From an uncultured Algibacter sp. (GTDB taxonomy: Bacteria > Bacteroidota > Bacteroidia > Flavobacteriales > Flavobacteriaceae), in the NCBI GenBank assembly GCA_947499935.1, contig CANMQH010000010.1:62001-126000 (forward strand): a stretch of DNA of 64,000 nt, written 5' to 3'. Below are positions 29,972 through 39,634 of the stretch, piece by piece. Positions within the stretch are counted from its first letter, which is position 1. Each line of letters opens with the position of its first letter. Both the position numbers and the translations under genes were made by a program. The notes beneath the pieces were generated by a model. That model was not told the origin of the DNA, made no database searches, and was given only the letters and a program-made list of their open reading frames with translations.

Positions 29972-32137
29972 ATGAAAATATTTAAGTGCATACTGGTTCT
30001 GGCATTATTGCCAATAATTAGTTACGGTCAAAACGCTGACCAAAAATGGTTTGATACATCTTTAAGTCATAATGAGCGTATAGATCATCTAATCGAAGCG
30101 ATGACTGTAGAGGAGAAAATATCACAATTATTAGATGTTTGTCCGCCTATAGAACGTTTAGGGATACCAGAATACAATTGGTGGAATGAAGCTTTGCACG
30201 GGGTGGCAAGAAATGGTAGAGCAACCGTATTCCCTCAGGCTATTGCTTTCGGAGCTACGTTTGATGAAGAATTGATTCATAGAGTAGGTACAGCAATTTC
30301 TGATGAAGCCAGAGCAAAATACAACGAAGCTATTAAATTGGATAACCGAAGTAGGTATGCAGGCTTAACTTTTTGGTCGCCTAACGTTAATATTTTTAGA
30401 GACGGCCGTTGGGGGCGTGGTCAAGAAACATACGGCGAAGATCCTTTTCTAACCAGTAAAATAGGCGTTAATTTTGTAAAAGGTTTACAAGGAGATAATC
30501 CAGACTATATGAAAACGGCCGCTTGCGCAAAGCATTATGCGGTACATTCTGGACCAGAAGAGCTAAGGCATGAATTTAATGCCGTGGTTAATAAAAAAGA
30601 TTTATTCGAAACGTATTTACCCGCATTTAAAGCACTAGTTCAAGAAGCTGATGTAGAAGGTGTCATGGGCGCATATAACCGTACTTTGGGAGAAGCATGT
30701 AGCGGAAGTCCGTATTTATTACAAGATATTCTAAGAAAAGAATGGGGCTTTAAAGGCTACATTGTTTCAGATTGTGGTGCTATAAGTGATTTTCATAGGT
30801 TTCATAAAGTAACAAAAACTCCAGAAGAATCGGCCGCTTTGGCTTTAATAAATGGTACAAATATTAACTGCGGAAAAGTATATAAAGATTTAGATAAATC
30901 TTTAGAACAAAATTTAGTTACCGAAGATTTAATTGATGTAAGGTTAAAAGAAGGTTTTTTAACCCGTTTTAAATTGGGTATGTTTGACCCAATTGGAACT
31001 AATCCTTATGACAACATAACGGCAGAGGTAGTAAATTCTGATAAGCACCGTGCTATTGCAAAAGAAGTTGCAGAAAAGTCTATTGTGCTTTTAAAGAATA
31101 AAAATAATATACTTCCACTTAAAAAAGATACGAGAACGGTTTTTGTGGTAGGTCCAAATGCATCTAGTGAAGAAGTTTTACTTGGTAATTATTATGGATT
31201 AACAGGGAGTTCCCAAACTATTTTAGATGGTATCGTAAGCAAGGTAAGTGCAGGAACCAGTATTAATTACAAATATGGTATTTTACCGTATAGAGAAAAT
31301 TCTAACCCAATAGATTGGGCAACTGGTAATGCTGCAAAAGTAGATGTAACTATTGCCGTAATGGGAATTTCTGGTTTATTTGAAGGCGAAGAAGGAGAGG
31401 CTATAGCATCAACATTTAAAGGGGATAAAAAAGATTTGAAACTTCCAGAAAATCAAATCAACTTTATCAAGAAGATGCGAAAAAAATCTAAAAAGCCTAT
31501 CGTGTTAGTACTAACAGGCGGAAGCCCTATAGCTATTCCAGAACTCCATGACCTTGTAGATGCTGTTGTATTTGCATGGTATCCTGGGGAAGAAGGCGGT
31601 ACTGCTCTAGCCAATATCCTTTTTGGAGATATCTCTCCCTCTGGTAAGTTACCCGTTACATTCCCAAAATCTGTTGACCAATTACCAGCATATGAAGATT
31701 ATAATATGAAAGGTAGAACGTATAAATACATGACCGAAGAGCCACTTTATCCTTTTGGTTTTGGTTTGTCTTATACAACCTTTACGTATAAGAGTTTAAA
31801 AGTTGATAAAAATTATAATGCTTCGGTTACGATTACCAATACGGGGAATTATGATGCTGAAGATGTAGTGCAACTCTATATAAGTTCGCCACTAGCAGGA
31901 ACAGAAGACCCAATTTACGATTTAAAAGCATTTAAAAGAGTGCATTTAAAGTCTGGGGAAACAAAAACGATTGATTTCAAATTAAATAAAGACACTTTTA
32001 ATCAATTTAATGAAGCTGGTAAAACAGTTTTAAGAAAAGGAAAATATATTATTTATGTTGGAGGTGCTTTACCTTCACAGCGTAGTTTAGATTTAGGAGC
32101 ATCAAAACCAGTTTCTACATCGCTAAAAGTTAAATAA
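29972..32137 (+). CDS. GH3 glycoside hydrolase (beta-xylosidase/beta-glucosidase type)
   Basis: The 721-residue protein has a signal peptide (1-20). The GH3 N-terminal barrel has the Lys187-His188 pair in CAKHYAVHSG and predicted nucleophile Asp267 in GYIVSDCGAI. The alpha/beta sandwich domain includes GLFEGEEGE and VFAWYPGEEGGTAL. A C-terminal Fn3-like domain (about 620-700) follows. NWWNEALHGVARNG and SDCGAI are typical of the xylosidase-like branch, so beta-xylosidase activity is favoured over beta-glucosidase (inference). It is probably periplasmic and lies 9 bp before the next gene in the same enzyme operon. Confidence 0.94.
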   Translation: MKIFKCILVLALLPIISYGQNADQKWFDTSLSHNERIDHLIEAMTVEEKISQLLDVCPPIERLGIPEYNWWNEALHGVARNGRATVFPQAIAFGATFDEELIHRVGTAISDEARAKYNEAIKLDNRSRYAGLTFWSPNVNIFRDGRWGRGQETYGEDPFLTSKIGVNFVKGLQGDNPDYMKTAACAKHYAVHSGPEELRHEFNAVVNKKDLFETYLPAFKALVQEADVEGVMGAYNRTLGEACSGSPYLLQDILRKEWGFKGYIVSDCGAISDFHRFHKVTKTPEESAALALINGTNINCGKVYKDLDKSLEQNLVTEDLIDVRLKEGFLTRFKLGMFDPIGTNPYDNITAEVVNSDKHRAIAKEVAEKSIVLLKNKNNILPLKKDTRTVFVVGPNASSEEVLLGNYYGLTGSSQTILDGIVSKVSAGTSINYKYGILPYRENSNPIDWATGNAAKVDVTIAVMGISGLFEGEEGEAIASTFKGDKKDLKLPENQINFIKKMRKKSKKPIVLVLTGGSPIAIPELHDLVDAVVFAWYPGEEGGTALANILFGDISPSGKLPVTFPKSVDQLPAYEDYNMKGRTYKYMTEEPLYPFGFGLSYTTFTYKSLKVDKNYNASVTITNTGNYDAEDVVQLYISSPLAGTEDPIYDLKAFKRVHLKSGETKTIDFKLNKDTFNQFNEAGKTVLRKGKYIIYVGGALPSQRSLDLGASKPVSTSLKVK

Positions 32138-32146
32138 TTTAATAAA

Positions 32147-33793
32147 ATGAAACATAAAAGTGGGTTACTTCTTTTTATATGTTCAATACTATTTAGTTAT
32201 GGGTTTGCAAAAACTCATAATACATTAGATAAAAATAAGAAGATTAGTATTGAACAATGGGAGGTTCATGATGTTGTTTTTCATTCAAAATTAAAAATAG
32301 AGAAGCCTTTTAATAAAAAGATGTTTGCTAAAGTTGTAGCTAAAGGTAAAACTCAAAATATACCTTTGTTTTACAATGGAAATAATACTTGGATTCTTAG
32401 ATATTCAAGTTCAGAAATTGGTAAAAAAACCTATAATATTTCTGGCGATGTTAAAGATTTGAATGGTAAAAATGGTGTTTTTATAGTCACGAAAAATACT
32501 AAAAAGAACAGACATGGCGGTATTGTTTTAAATGAAACACGCCCTGATAAATTCTTTTATGAAGACGGTACCCATTATTTTAATTTGGCTTTTGAGTGCG
32601 ATTGGCTATTTGCTTTAGATTATGCAAAAGATGATTTGAAAAAAACAAAACACTTATTAAACCTGCTAGATAAAAACGGTTATAACCAAGTGGTTATGAA
32701 TGTTTATACCTATGATGTTTCATGGCAAAAAGACCCTTTGTTAAAGGAACACCCTGAACATGAATATGGCGGACGAGATGATGTTTTTCCTTTTTTAGGT
32801 TCAAATACAAATCCAGATTTTAGTGCGTTAAACGTGGCATTTTTTAATCACTTTGATAAAGTGATTGGCGAGATGCACAATAAAGAGATTGTAAGTCATT
32901 TAATGATTTACGTTTGGAACAAATTAGTAAACTGGCCAGACATGAATACAGAAGCAGATAATCTGTATTTTGACTACGTGGTAAAACGCTATCAGGCATA
33001 TCCGAATGTGGTTTGGGATGTTTCAAAAGAGGCCTTGTTTTATGGACGTGCAACCAAGGAATACATCTCAAATAGAATTGAACGTATTAGAGAAGCAGAT
33101 GCTTTTAACAGATTGGTAACCGTTCATGATTACGGTTTTTGTAAAAGTAATTCTGATGAGGTCGATTTTATTTCAGCACAAAACTGGACGCATCCGTTAT
33201 ACCGCTTTATGTTGGATGTAAAAAAGAAATTTCCAAAGAAACCTATTTTTAATATAGAACATGGTGGATACGAAGAATCGCCCTATAAAGTATTTCCAGG
33301 CGATTATACCAATGCTGAAGCGTGTTTGAGACGTAATTACATGTGCTTGTTTGCAGGTGCTTACACAACACATTATTGGCAAGGCACATCTTGGAATGTT
33401 GTCATTCATAATCCTTTTGAGCAACCCGAAGATTTTTATAAACCAAAGTTTGATTATTTTAAGCATATGAATAGCTTATTTAAAAAGCTTCCTTTTGAAA
33501 ACTTTCAGCCTAATCCTTCTATGAATTCCAGTGGTTATAACCTTTTGAATAAAAAAGATGGCATGATGTTATTTTATGTGCCTAAGGAAAATCATGTAGT
33601 ATCTATTAAGGGTAATATAACCAAACACTTTAATTGGGAAAAAGCCACTAAACAATGGTTTAATACCTTAACTGGAGAATTTTCGGAAGTAAGGAACTAT
33701 GAAAAGAAACGTAGTGATTTTTACCCATGGCAACCCTGGCGAGGAGAGGTTGATGCTATTTTGATTATTAGGGGTCTTGAATCTGTGGATTAA
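32147..33793 (+). CDS. DUF5060/DUF4038 apiosidase-like TIM-barrel glycoside hydrolase
   Basis: The 548-residue protein has a signal peptide (1-21, SYGFAK). An N-terminal DUF5060 beta-sandwich (about 33-120; IEQWEVHDVVFHS) is followed by a DUF4038-type TIM barrel (about 130-450; FFYEDGTHYFNLAFE, KPIFNIEHGGYEE) and a short C-terminal beta domain. Known relatives include GH140-like apiosidases and putative endo-acting hydrolases, so a glycosidase is likely. Glu in NIEHGG and in DVSKEALF are candidate catalytic residues. It is the last gene of the plus-strand enzyme run. Specificity is not known. Confidence 0.85.
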   Translation: MKHKSGLLLFICSILFSYGFAKTHNTLDKNKKISIEQWEVHDVVFHSKLKIEKPFNKKMFAKVVAKGKTQNIPLFYNGNNTWILRYSSSEIGKKTYNISGDVKDLNGKNGVFIVTKNTKKNRHGGIVLNETRPDKFFYEDGTHYFNLAFECDWLFALDYAKDDLKKTKHLLNLLDKNGYNQVVMNVYTYDVSWQKDPLLKEHPEHEYGGRDDVFPFLGSNTNPDFSALNVAFFNHFDKVIGEMHNKEIVSHLMIYVWNKLVNWPDMNTEADNLYFDYVVKRYQAYPNVVWDVSKEALFYGRATKEYISNRIERIREADAFNRLVTVHDYGFCKSNSDEVDFISAQNWTHPLYRFMLDVKKKFPKKPIFNIEHGGYEESPYKVFPGDYTNAEACLRRNYMCLFAGAYTTHYWQGTSWNVVIHNPFEQPEDFYKPKFDYFKHMNSLFKKLPFENFQPNPSMNSSGYNLLNKKDGMMLFYVPKENHVVSIKGNITKHFNWEKATKQWFNTLTGEFSEVRNYEKKRSDFYPWQPWRGEVDAILIIRGLESVD

Positions 33794-33969
33794 TTGTTTT
33801 AAATCTTAATCTTATTGAAAACTATAAATTCTATGTGTTTTACTTAGGTTTTGAACTTATTTAAGAAGATTGTCAAATTATTGAATTTGTCTTTAAAATT
33901 CATTTCTATGCTAACGCCTAAGAGTAGAACCTTTTTACTTATTACGTCTTACACATAAGTCTATAATAA

Positions 33970-35157
33970 TTAAACAACTGTTAATTCACCTTTTAAAACT
34001 GTTTTTGTTTTTTTAGTTCTGTATACCCAAGCAATTTGAAATAGCTGACCAATAATTTTTATTGAATCTTTCATTGATAATTTAGAGCCATCTGCATGAA
34101 TCCAACGTTTTAATGGTTGCTCGCAAAGCATTGCTTTAGCTTGTTTTAAACCAAAATATTGCGACATTCTTTTAAAAATTTCTACATCAAAAATCCATTG
34201 TGTTACAAATTGTTCGCTAAATGCCACTTTAATAACATCTTTGTGGAATATTTTTGCGCCGCATTGCGTGTCTTTAAAGTTCATTGATAATATGGTTCTG
34301 ATAATAAAATTAATAGTCAAACTGATTATTTTTCTTGCAGATTCTTTAGTAATATTAGCTCCCATTCTTGAGATTCTAGATCCACTAACTATTTTAAAAT
34401 CTGAATTTTCTATAGTTTTCACCAAATCATCAAAATCTGCTAAATCTGTAGATAAATCAGCATCTAAAAAGCCTATATAATCTAAATCTTCTTTTTTAGA
34501 AAGATGTAACATGCCTAAACGCACTGCTTCTGCTTTTCCTCCATTTATCTTGCAATTATAAACGCTGATAAAATCTTCTTTTCCTTTTTGAAGTTTATAA
34601 AGCACCTCTAATGTATTGTCTTTACTGCCATCGTTTACAAAGCATAAATGGTATCCGGAATTCTTATCTATATAATCTAAAAATTGATCACTTAATAAGC
34701 GTTCTTCTTCATTATAACAAGGGATTACAACACCAACACAACGTTGTTGTATTATAACATTATTTGTTACGTTAGTACTATTTTTTATTTTTGGAGCACC
34801 AATTAACCGTTTTACACGTGCACATATTTCATTAAGACTTAAAGGTTTTTTCATATAATCATTAATCCCTAAATCAAAACCTTCTGTTATGGTATTATCA
34901 TTTGTATCACCAGATAATATCATTATTGGTGTTTGTTTATGTTTAGATTTTCTTATGTGTTTAACAATTTCCAAACCAGAAAGATCTGGCATGTTTACAT
35001 CTGCAATTACTAAGTCGGGTTTAAAAGCATCGTATACTTCTAATCCTTTAAAAGCATCTGTTTCAGTTATTACTTCGTATCCTAGTTCTGTTAAACGTTT
35101 TTCTAAAGGAAGTAATACTAATTGTTGATCATCTATTGCTAAAACCTTCATAATCAT
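33970..35157 (-). CDS. Receiver domain fused to a GT2 glycosyltransferase
   Basis: The 395-residue protein joins two domains that are normally separate. Residues 3-120 are a CheY-like receiver: Asp9/Asp10, phospho-acceptor Asp53 in VIADVNMP, and Lys104 in MKKP. Residues 140-375 are a GT2 domain with VVIPCYNEE (143-151) and the metal-binding DAD at 232-234. VNDGSKDNT and GGKAEAVRLG resemble dolichyl/undecaprenyl-phosphate hexosyltransferases. No transmembrane helix is evident. A second in-frame ATG at 35151 is also possible as the start. The fusion suggests that phosphorylation directly gates sugar transfer (inference). A LytTR-type repeat lies at 35240-35269 in its promoter region. It is divergent from the GT-C-like gene. 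Confidence 0.93.
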   Translation of the reverse strand: MIMKVLAIDDQQLVLLPLEKRLTELGYEVITETDAFKGLEVYDAFKPDLVIADVNMPDLSGLEIVKHIRKSKHKQTPIMILSGDTNDNTITEGFDLGINDYMKKPLSLNEICARVKRLIGAPKIKNSTNVTNNVIIQQRCVGVVIPCYNEEERLLSDQFLDYIDKNSGYHLCFVNDGSKDNTLEVLYKLQKGKEDFISVYNCKINGGKAEAVRLGMLHLSKKEDLDYIGFLDADLSTDLADFDDLVKTIENSDFKIVSGSRISRMGANITKESARKIISLTINFIIRTILSMNFKDTQCGAKIFHKDVIKVAFSEQFVTQWIFDVEIFKRMSQYFGLKQAKAMLCEQPLKRWIHADGSKLSMKDSIKIIGQLFQIAWVYRTKKTKTVLKGELTVV

Positions 35158-35239
35158 TATTTTTAGTTGTTAATTACAACTCAAAAATACCTTAGATAAC
35201 GTTTAAAAAAGCGGTATTTAGTTTAAGAGTTGCTTGGTG

Positions 35240-35269
35240 TAGTTGAATAGTAGATTACTATAGATGATT
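35240..35269. promoter_or_regulatory. LytTR-type direct repeat, site 1
   Basis: TAGTTGAAT (35240-35248), a 12-bp spacer and TAGATGATT (35261-35269) give the 9-12-9 geometry (21-bp period) known for LytTR regulators such as AgrA. It lies between the divergent receiver-GT2 and GT-C-like genes, 83 and 62 bp from their starts. Confidence 0.7.
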
Positions 35270-35330
35270 AGTGAATGTGTCACTGTTTTAATTATCTATA
35301 TTTACAATAGCGATTTAGTATAAGCTATAA

Positions 35331-38300
35331 ATGAAAGAAACCTCAAATAAATATTTAATTTCTGCACTCCTTTTAGGATTAGTTTTTCATGGGGCTTCTA
35401 TGTTTTTTACATTAGAAACAACCTATGATGCATTAATACATTTGTTTTTTGCAGACCATTATGCAAATAGCTGGTTTGAACCATGGAATTACAAATGGTA
35501 TACAGGTTTTACTGTAATGAGTTATCCGCCTTTGGTACATCAATCTATTGCATTACTCTCTTTGGTTGGGGGTTTAAAATTTGGGATGTTTACTGTTGCC
35601 TTAATTGGTATTGTTTTATTTATAACGGGTGTTTATAGGTTCTCCTTATTAATAACTTCAAATCGTACAGTTGCAGGATATGCTTCTGTTTTAGCCGTGT
35701 TTTCTTCTTCATTTGTAGAAACATTACATGTTTTTGGGCAATTACCTAGTATTATTGGTATTTCGGTTTTAATGCATGCTTTGCCAGAAATTTATTTGTG
35801 GCTAAAAACAGGTAAGTATTGGTATTTAGCAACATCTCTGTCTTTAATAGCAGTAACTGTTACTTCTCATCATGTGACTCCTATTTTTGGAATGGTATTT
35901 TTTATATTCCCTTTAATAGGCATGGTCATAATGGATGCCTCTAAAGATAAAGTAGGTCGCATGAAAGCAGTAACTTTTAAAGTGTTTTTAGCAACTTTCT
36001 TGACGTTATTTAAACGTATTATAGGCTTTGGAATATTATCGTTGCTTATTATCGTTGGTTGTATTCTTCCGTATTGGATTAATTCTAAGAATAATCCAAT
36101 AACACAGGTTCCTATTCCTCATGGCTCTAGAGATAGCTTTTTAGAAGTTACTTCGTCTGGTTTGGTCTTCTTTTTAATCCCTTGGGGTATTTTATTAATC
36201 CTACTCCCATATGTATTTTATAGATATTACACAAAACGTTATTTGTTTTTTGGGTTATCTATTACCATTCTTTTTGTTTTAGGAACAGGGGGTACAACAC
36301 CTATACCAAGATTACTTCTTGGAGAAACCGCTTTTAATATTTTAACATTAGATCGTTTTTCACTTTGGGCGTCTATTATGGCTTTACCTTTATTGGGAGA
36401 GTTTGCTTATCGTTTTGTTCAGGGTGATTTAAAAACGCATATTCAATCTAAATTTGGGGCTGTTTATCATCGTATTGTTGGAGGTGTTTTAGCTGGTCTA
36501 TTTGTTTTTATGACTGTTTTTACAATGAGTTTAGGTTATTTTAGACCATCGCAACCGCAAAAAATAAAAATGCTCCCTATTGTAAATTTCTTAAATCAAG
36601 ATGATCATGATAAATGGCGATTTTTAACTTTAGGTTTTGGTGATCAGATGGCTTGGTTAAGCGCACAGACTAATGCGATGAGTGTAGATGGAAATTATCA
36701 TTCCGCAAGACGATTACCCGAGCTAACTACACGACCAATAGAACGTTTAGAAAACTCAAAATTTAAAGGGGTTGCAGGTATTGGTTCTTTACAACAGTTT
36801 TTAACTACACCAGAAAAATATAACCTGAAATACATTTTTTCTAACGATAAGTTTTATGACCCTATTTTATATTTCTGTGGTTGGCAACGTTTACGACAAT
36901 TAGAAAATGGCATTATGGTTTGGGAACGTTTAAATATTCCGCCAGTATCTTCTATTTTACCAAAAGAAGATGTTGCTAAATGGCTAAAAATTCTTTGGGG
37001 TGTTATTCCTATTCTAACCGTTATTATTGCCTTTGTCTTAAATATACAAATGCTCTGGGTAAATGCTTTAAAAACAAAAGCTAAAAAATGTCCGGCCTTT
37101 TTTAAATATAAAAACGATTATACTCATTTTTCGAGCAGTATTTTAAAAACAACACATGTTTGGTCATTAATTTTAGCGAGTATCGTTATTTATGGAATCT
37201 ATCAATTCTACTTAAAAACTGATACACAAAGATCGCCAGAAAATGCCATAATAGCGTATTATGATGCTTTAGATTTTAAATCGTTTGAAAAAGCGTATCA
37301 TTTAATTAACCCAAAAAGCAATCTGCCAATAGCTCAATATATGCTTGAAATATCGGTAACAGATGGCTTATTAAGTTCGTATGCAAAGTTAGATGCTATA
37401 GAGACTGTTTTTACCAGTAAAAATGATAGCATAGCCAGAGCAAAGGTAATAACTAATTGGATAACGCCTCTTGAAAAGATAAACAAGGTAGATTATAAGT
37501 CACTCATAAAACATAATAATAAATGGTATTTACAGCCAGATACCATAGACACAGATTTGCCACCAGATCAATTGTATTCAAATAGCACAACAACTTATTT
37601 TAATCAAGGCAGAAAGCGTGTTACAACCGAGCAAACCCATCATGAAGATGTATTAAAACAGCCAGCTTTAGAAATTTTGTCGTCTAAACTCGTAAAATAT
37701 AATAATCATTACGCGATTATTGGAGAAGTACAAAATATAGATAACGTACCAGCAGATATTGTTTTAAAAGGCACGCTTTATAATGATAACAATAAAGTGT
37801 TAGCGAGTTACAATGCTAAATATCACGTAAAACATAAATTAATGCCTAAAGAAGTATCTTCTTTTAAAATTAATTTTGAAGGTATAGCTTGGTCTAAAAC
37901 AGAAGATGCTATTCCAGATACATTTAATCCCGATGAGTTTACTCCTGTAGAATTTGAAGAACAGCCTACAAGGTTTAATTTGCAAGTTGCTGGTAATGTT
38001 TCTGGATCAGATTTGTATAAAAACATGGTATTAAATGCTATTGAAATTAATGATGGTCAAATTATAGGAAGCTTATTTAATAGTGGTGTAGAAGAAATTA
38101 CAGTACCTCAACTTTTAGTAACCTATTATAATGAACATAAAACAATGCTTTGGGTAGATCATTTATTCGTAAAAAAAGGTGTTAGGCAACAACGTAAGCA
38201 AGATTTTGAATACTCAATTATAAAAAATGGCTCAGTGAAAATTATTACTGATGATATGACGAATGTTTTTGTAAACGGTTTGCCTAACGATGCCATTTCT

Positions 38301-38420
38301 AATAAAATAGTGCCTAATAGAATTGATAATCATACAGCTACTGAGTTACAAAAAATTAATCATCCAGATTATAATTATATTAAAATTGAATTGAACACAT
38401 ATATTGGCAACCCAAATTAA
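35331..38420 (+). CDS. Large polytopic membrane protein, GT-C-like, with C-terminal soluble domains
   Basis: The 1029-residue protein has roughly ten to twelve transmembrane segments in residues 1-400, then helices near 550-572 and 615-635, and a soluble remainder. The first loop has acidic and aromatic residues (TTYDALIHLFFADHY), as in GT-C glycosyltransferases and PTPS-related membrane proteins. Residues about 645-755 look like an NTF2-like domain (YYDALDFKSFEKAYHLI) and the tail is beta-rich. It overlaps the next gene by one base (TAATG), so translation is probably coupled. A role as polymerase or lipid-linked sugar transferase of the exopolysaccharide locus is inferred; the exact family is not recognised. 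Confidence 0.75.
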   Translation: MKETSNKYLISALLLGLVFHGASMFFTLETTYDALIHLFFADHYANSWFEPWNYKWYTGFTVMSYPPLVHQSIALLSLVGGLKFGMFTVALIGIVLFITGVYRFSLLITSNRTVAGYASVLAVFSSSFVETLHVFGQLPSIIGISVLMHALPEIYLWLKTGKYWYLATSLSLIAVTVTSHHVTPIFGMVFFIFPLIGMVIMDASKDKVGRMKAVTFKVFLATFLTLFKRIIGFGILSLLIIVGCILPYWINSKNNPITQVPIPHGSRDSFLEVTSSGLVFFLIPWGILLILLPYVFYRYYTKRYLFFGLSITILFVLGTGGTTPIPRLLLGETAFNILTLDRFSLWASIMALPLLGEFAYRFVQGDLKTHIQSKFGAVYHRIVGGVLAGLFVFMTVFTMSLGYFRPSQPQKIKMLPIVNFLNQDDHDKWRFLTLGFGDQMAWLSAQTNAMSVDGNYHSARRLPELTTRPIERLENSKFKGVAGIGSLQQFLTTPEKYNLKYIFSNDKFYDPILYFCGWQRLRQLENGIMVWERLNIPPVSSILPKEDVAKWLKILWGVIPILTVIIAFVLNIQMLWVNALKTKAKKCPAFFKYKNDYTHFSSSILKTTHVWSLILASIVIYGIYQFYLKTDTQRSPENAIIAYYDALDFKSFEKAYHLINPKSNLPIAQYMLEISVTDGLLSSYAKLDAIETVFTSKNDSIARAKVITNWITPLEKINKVDYKSLIKHNNKWYLQPDTIDTDLPPDQLYSNSTTTYFNQGRKRVTTEQTHHEDVLKQPALEILSSKLVKYNNHYAIIGEVQNIDNVPADIVLKGTLYNDNNKVLASYNAKYHVKHKLMPKEVSSFKINFEGIAWSKTEDAIPDTFNPDEFTPVEFEEQPTRFNLQVAGNVSGSDLYKNMVLNAIEINDGQIIGSLFNSGVEEITVPQLLVTYYNEHKTMLWVDHLFVKKGVRQQRKQDFEYSIIKNGSVKIITDDMTNVFVNGLPNDAISNKIVPNRIDNHTATELQKINHPDYNYIKIELNTYIGNPN

Positions 38421-39634
38421 TGCAATATAAACTAACATACATATTCCTTTTAGGATTGATTTTATTATCATCTTATACTGTTGCACAGAATAATGAAAAC
38501 ACGGATTTAAAACTATTTACTTCTACAACTAATTTTGAAGCAGGTAAAATGGTTGTTTTAAAGTTTTCTACGTCTCAAGCTATAAAGCCACTTTTATATT
38601 GTGCCAATAGCTATGGTTCTACGATTGTTTCTCCGTCTTTAAAAAATAATATACTTCAATATGTAATTCCTAAAAATATGACTCAAAAAATAGGCGTTGT
38701 AAACTGGGAAATAATAGAGGATACAATTTCTGTTACAGGGAAATTTAATATAAATCCAAAAGCAGAAGTCGCTGTAATGGAAACTTACATTGGACCACCA
38801 AGCATTGAAGCCGGAGGAACAGATTACACCATGTTGGTTGTTATCCCAACTGATGCTTTAGATAATCCTATAGCAGAGAATACAATCGTAAATGCAAAAC
38901 ATCAATTTTTAGCTTCAGAAAAAACAGAAGCCATATCCACAAAAAACCTAATCGCTTATAAAAATGTTTATTCACAAAAAACAAGTGGTAGAATACTTAT
39001 GGCTTCAGAATGTTTAAACACTAATTCTAAAGAATTTACTGTACATGTTACACCTGCAGTTCCAACAGATTTTACAATTACGGCAAGACAATCACACCAA
39101 TATGCAGATGGCAACCAAGTGACTACTTTTATAACATCTGTATTAAAAGACAAACATAATAATGTGGTTAGCGATGGTACATTTGTAACCTTTTTTATAA
39201 CGAATACAAATGGAGATATTTTAAAAACATCAGGCACTACTATTAATGGGGTTGCAACTTCTAAAATGATACATCCCGATCACGAAGAACAATGGCATAT
39301 AAAGGCCTATGTAACTGGTATGGCAGAAAGCAATACCATTATCTTAAACTATAAACAAGTTATTTTAGATTTTGACGTTGTCTTTTCTAAAAATAATAGA
39401 GACATAACTATTGGTCATTTACAGAGTTTTCTGAACCAAACAATACCCGATGGTTTACAAGTAAAGCTTTCTATTTATAAAAATAATAAACGTATTGAAA
39501 GCTATACTAAAACATCTAGAGAAGGGTTTGTTCATTTTAATTTAAAACACCATGTTTTTAAAAATGCTACTTATAAGATTATTATTAAAACGGCAGGTTT
39601 GGAGAAAATATATAAATCTAAAACACTATGGTAA
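38420..39634 (+). CDS. Secreted Ig-like domain protein of the exopolysaccharide locus
   Basis: The 404-residue protein has a signal peptide (1-22, YTVAQ) and is predicted to be all beta. There are probably three or four Ig/invasin-like units: ETYIGPPSIEAGGTDYTML starts one and ITARQSHQYADGNQVTTF another, with the Big_1-like pattern VSDGTFVTFFITNTNGDI. It overlaps both neighbours (1 bp upstream, 7 bp downstream), so the three genes are a tightly coupled unit. No catalytic motif is seen. A periplasmic scaffold or glycan-contacting role is possible (inference). Confidence 0.7.
   Translation: MQYKLTYIFLLGLILLSSYTVAQNNENTDLKLFTSTTNFEAGKMVVLKFSTSQAIKPLLYCANSYGSTIVSPSLKNNILQYVIPKNMTQKIGVVNWEIIEDTISVTGKFNINPKAEVAVMETYIGPPSIEAGGTDYTMLVVIPTDALDNPIAENTIVNAKHQFLASEKTEAISTKNLIAYKNVYSQKTSGRILMASECLNTNSKEFTVHVTPAVPTDFTITARQSHQYADGNQVTTFITSVLKDKHNNVVSDGTFVTFFITNTNGDILKTSGTTINGVATSKMIHPDHEEQWHIKAYVTGMAESNTIILNYKQVILDFDVVFSKNNRDITIGHLQSFLNQTIPDGLQVKLSIYKNNKRIESYTKTSREGFVHFNLKHHVFKNATYKIIIKTAGLEKIYKSKTLW

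Noticed and set aside
33794..33969. A terminator between the convergent DUF4038 and receiver-GT2 genes
   Set aside because: No stable stem with a T run was found by eye; only weak A/T pairings.
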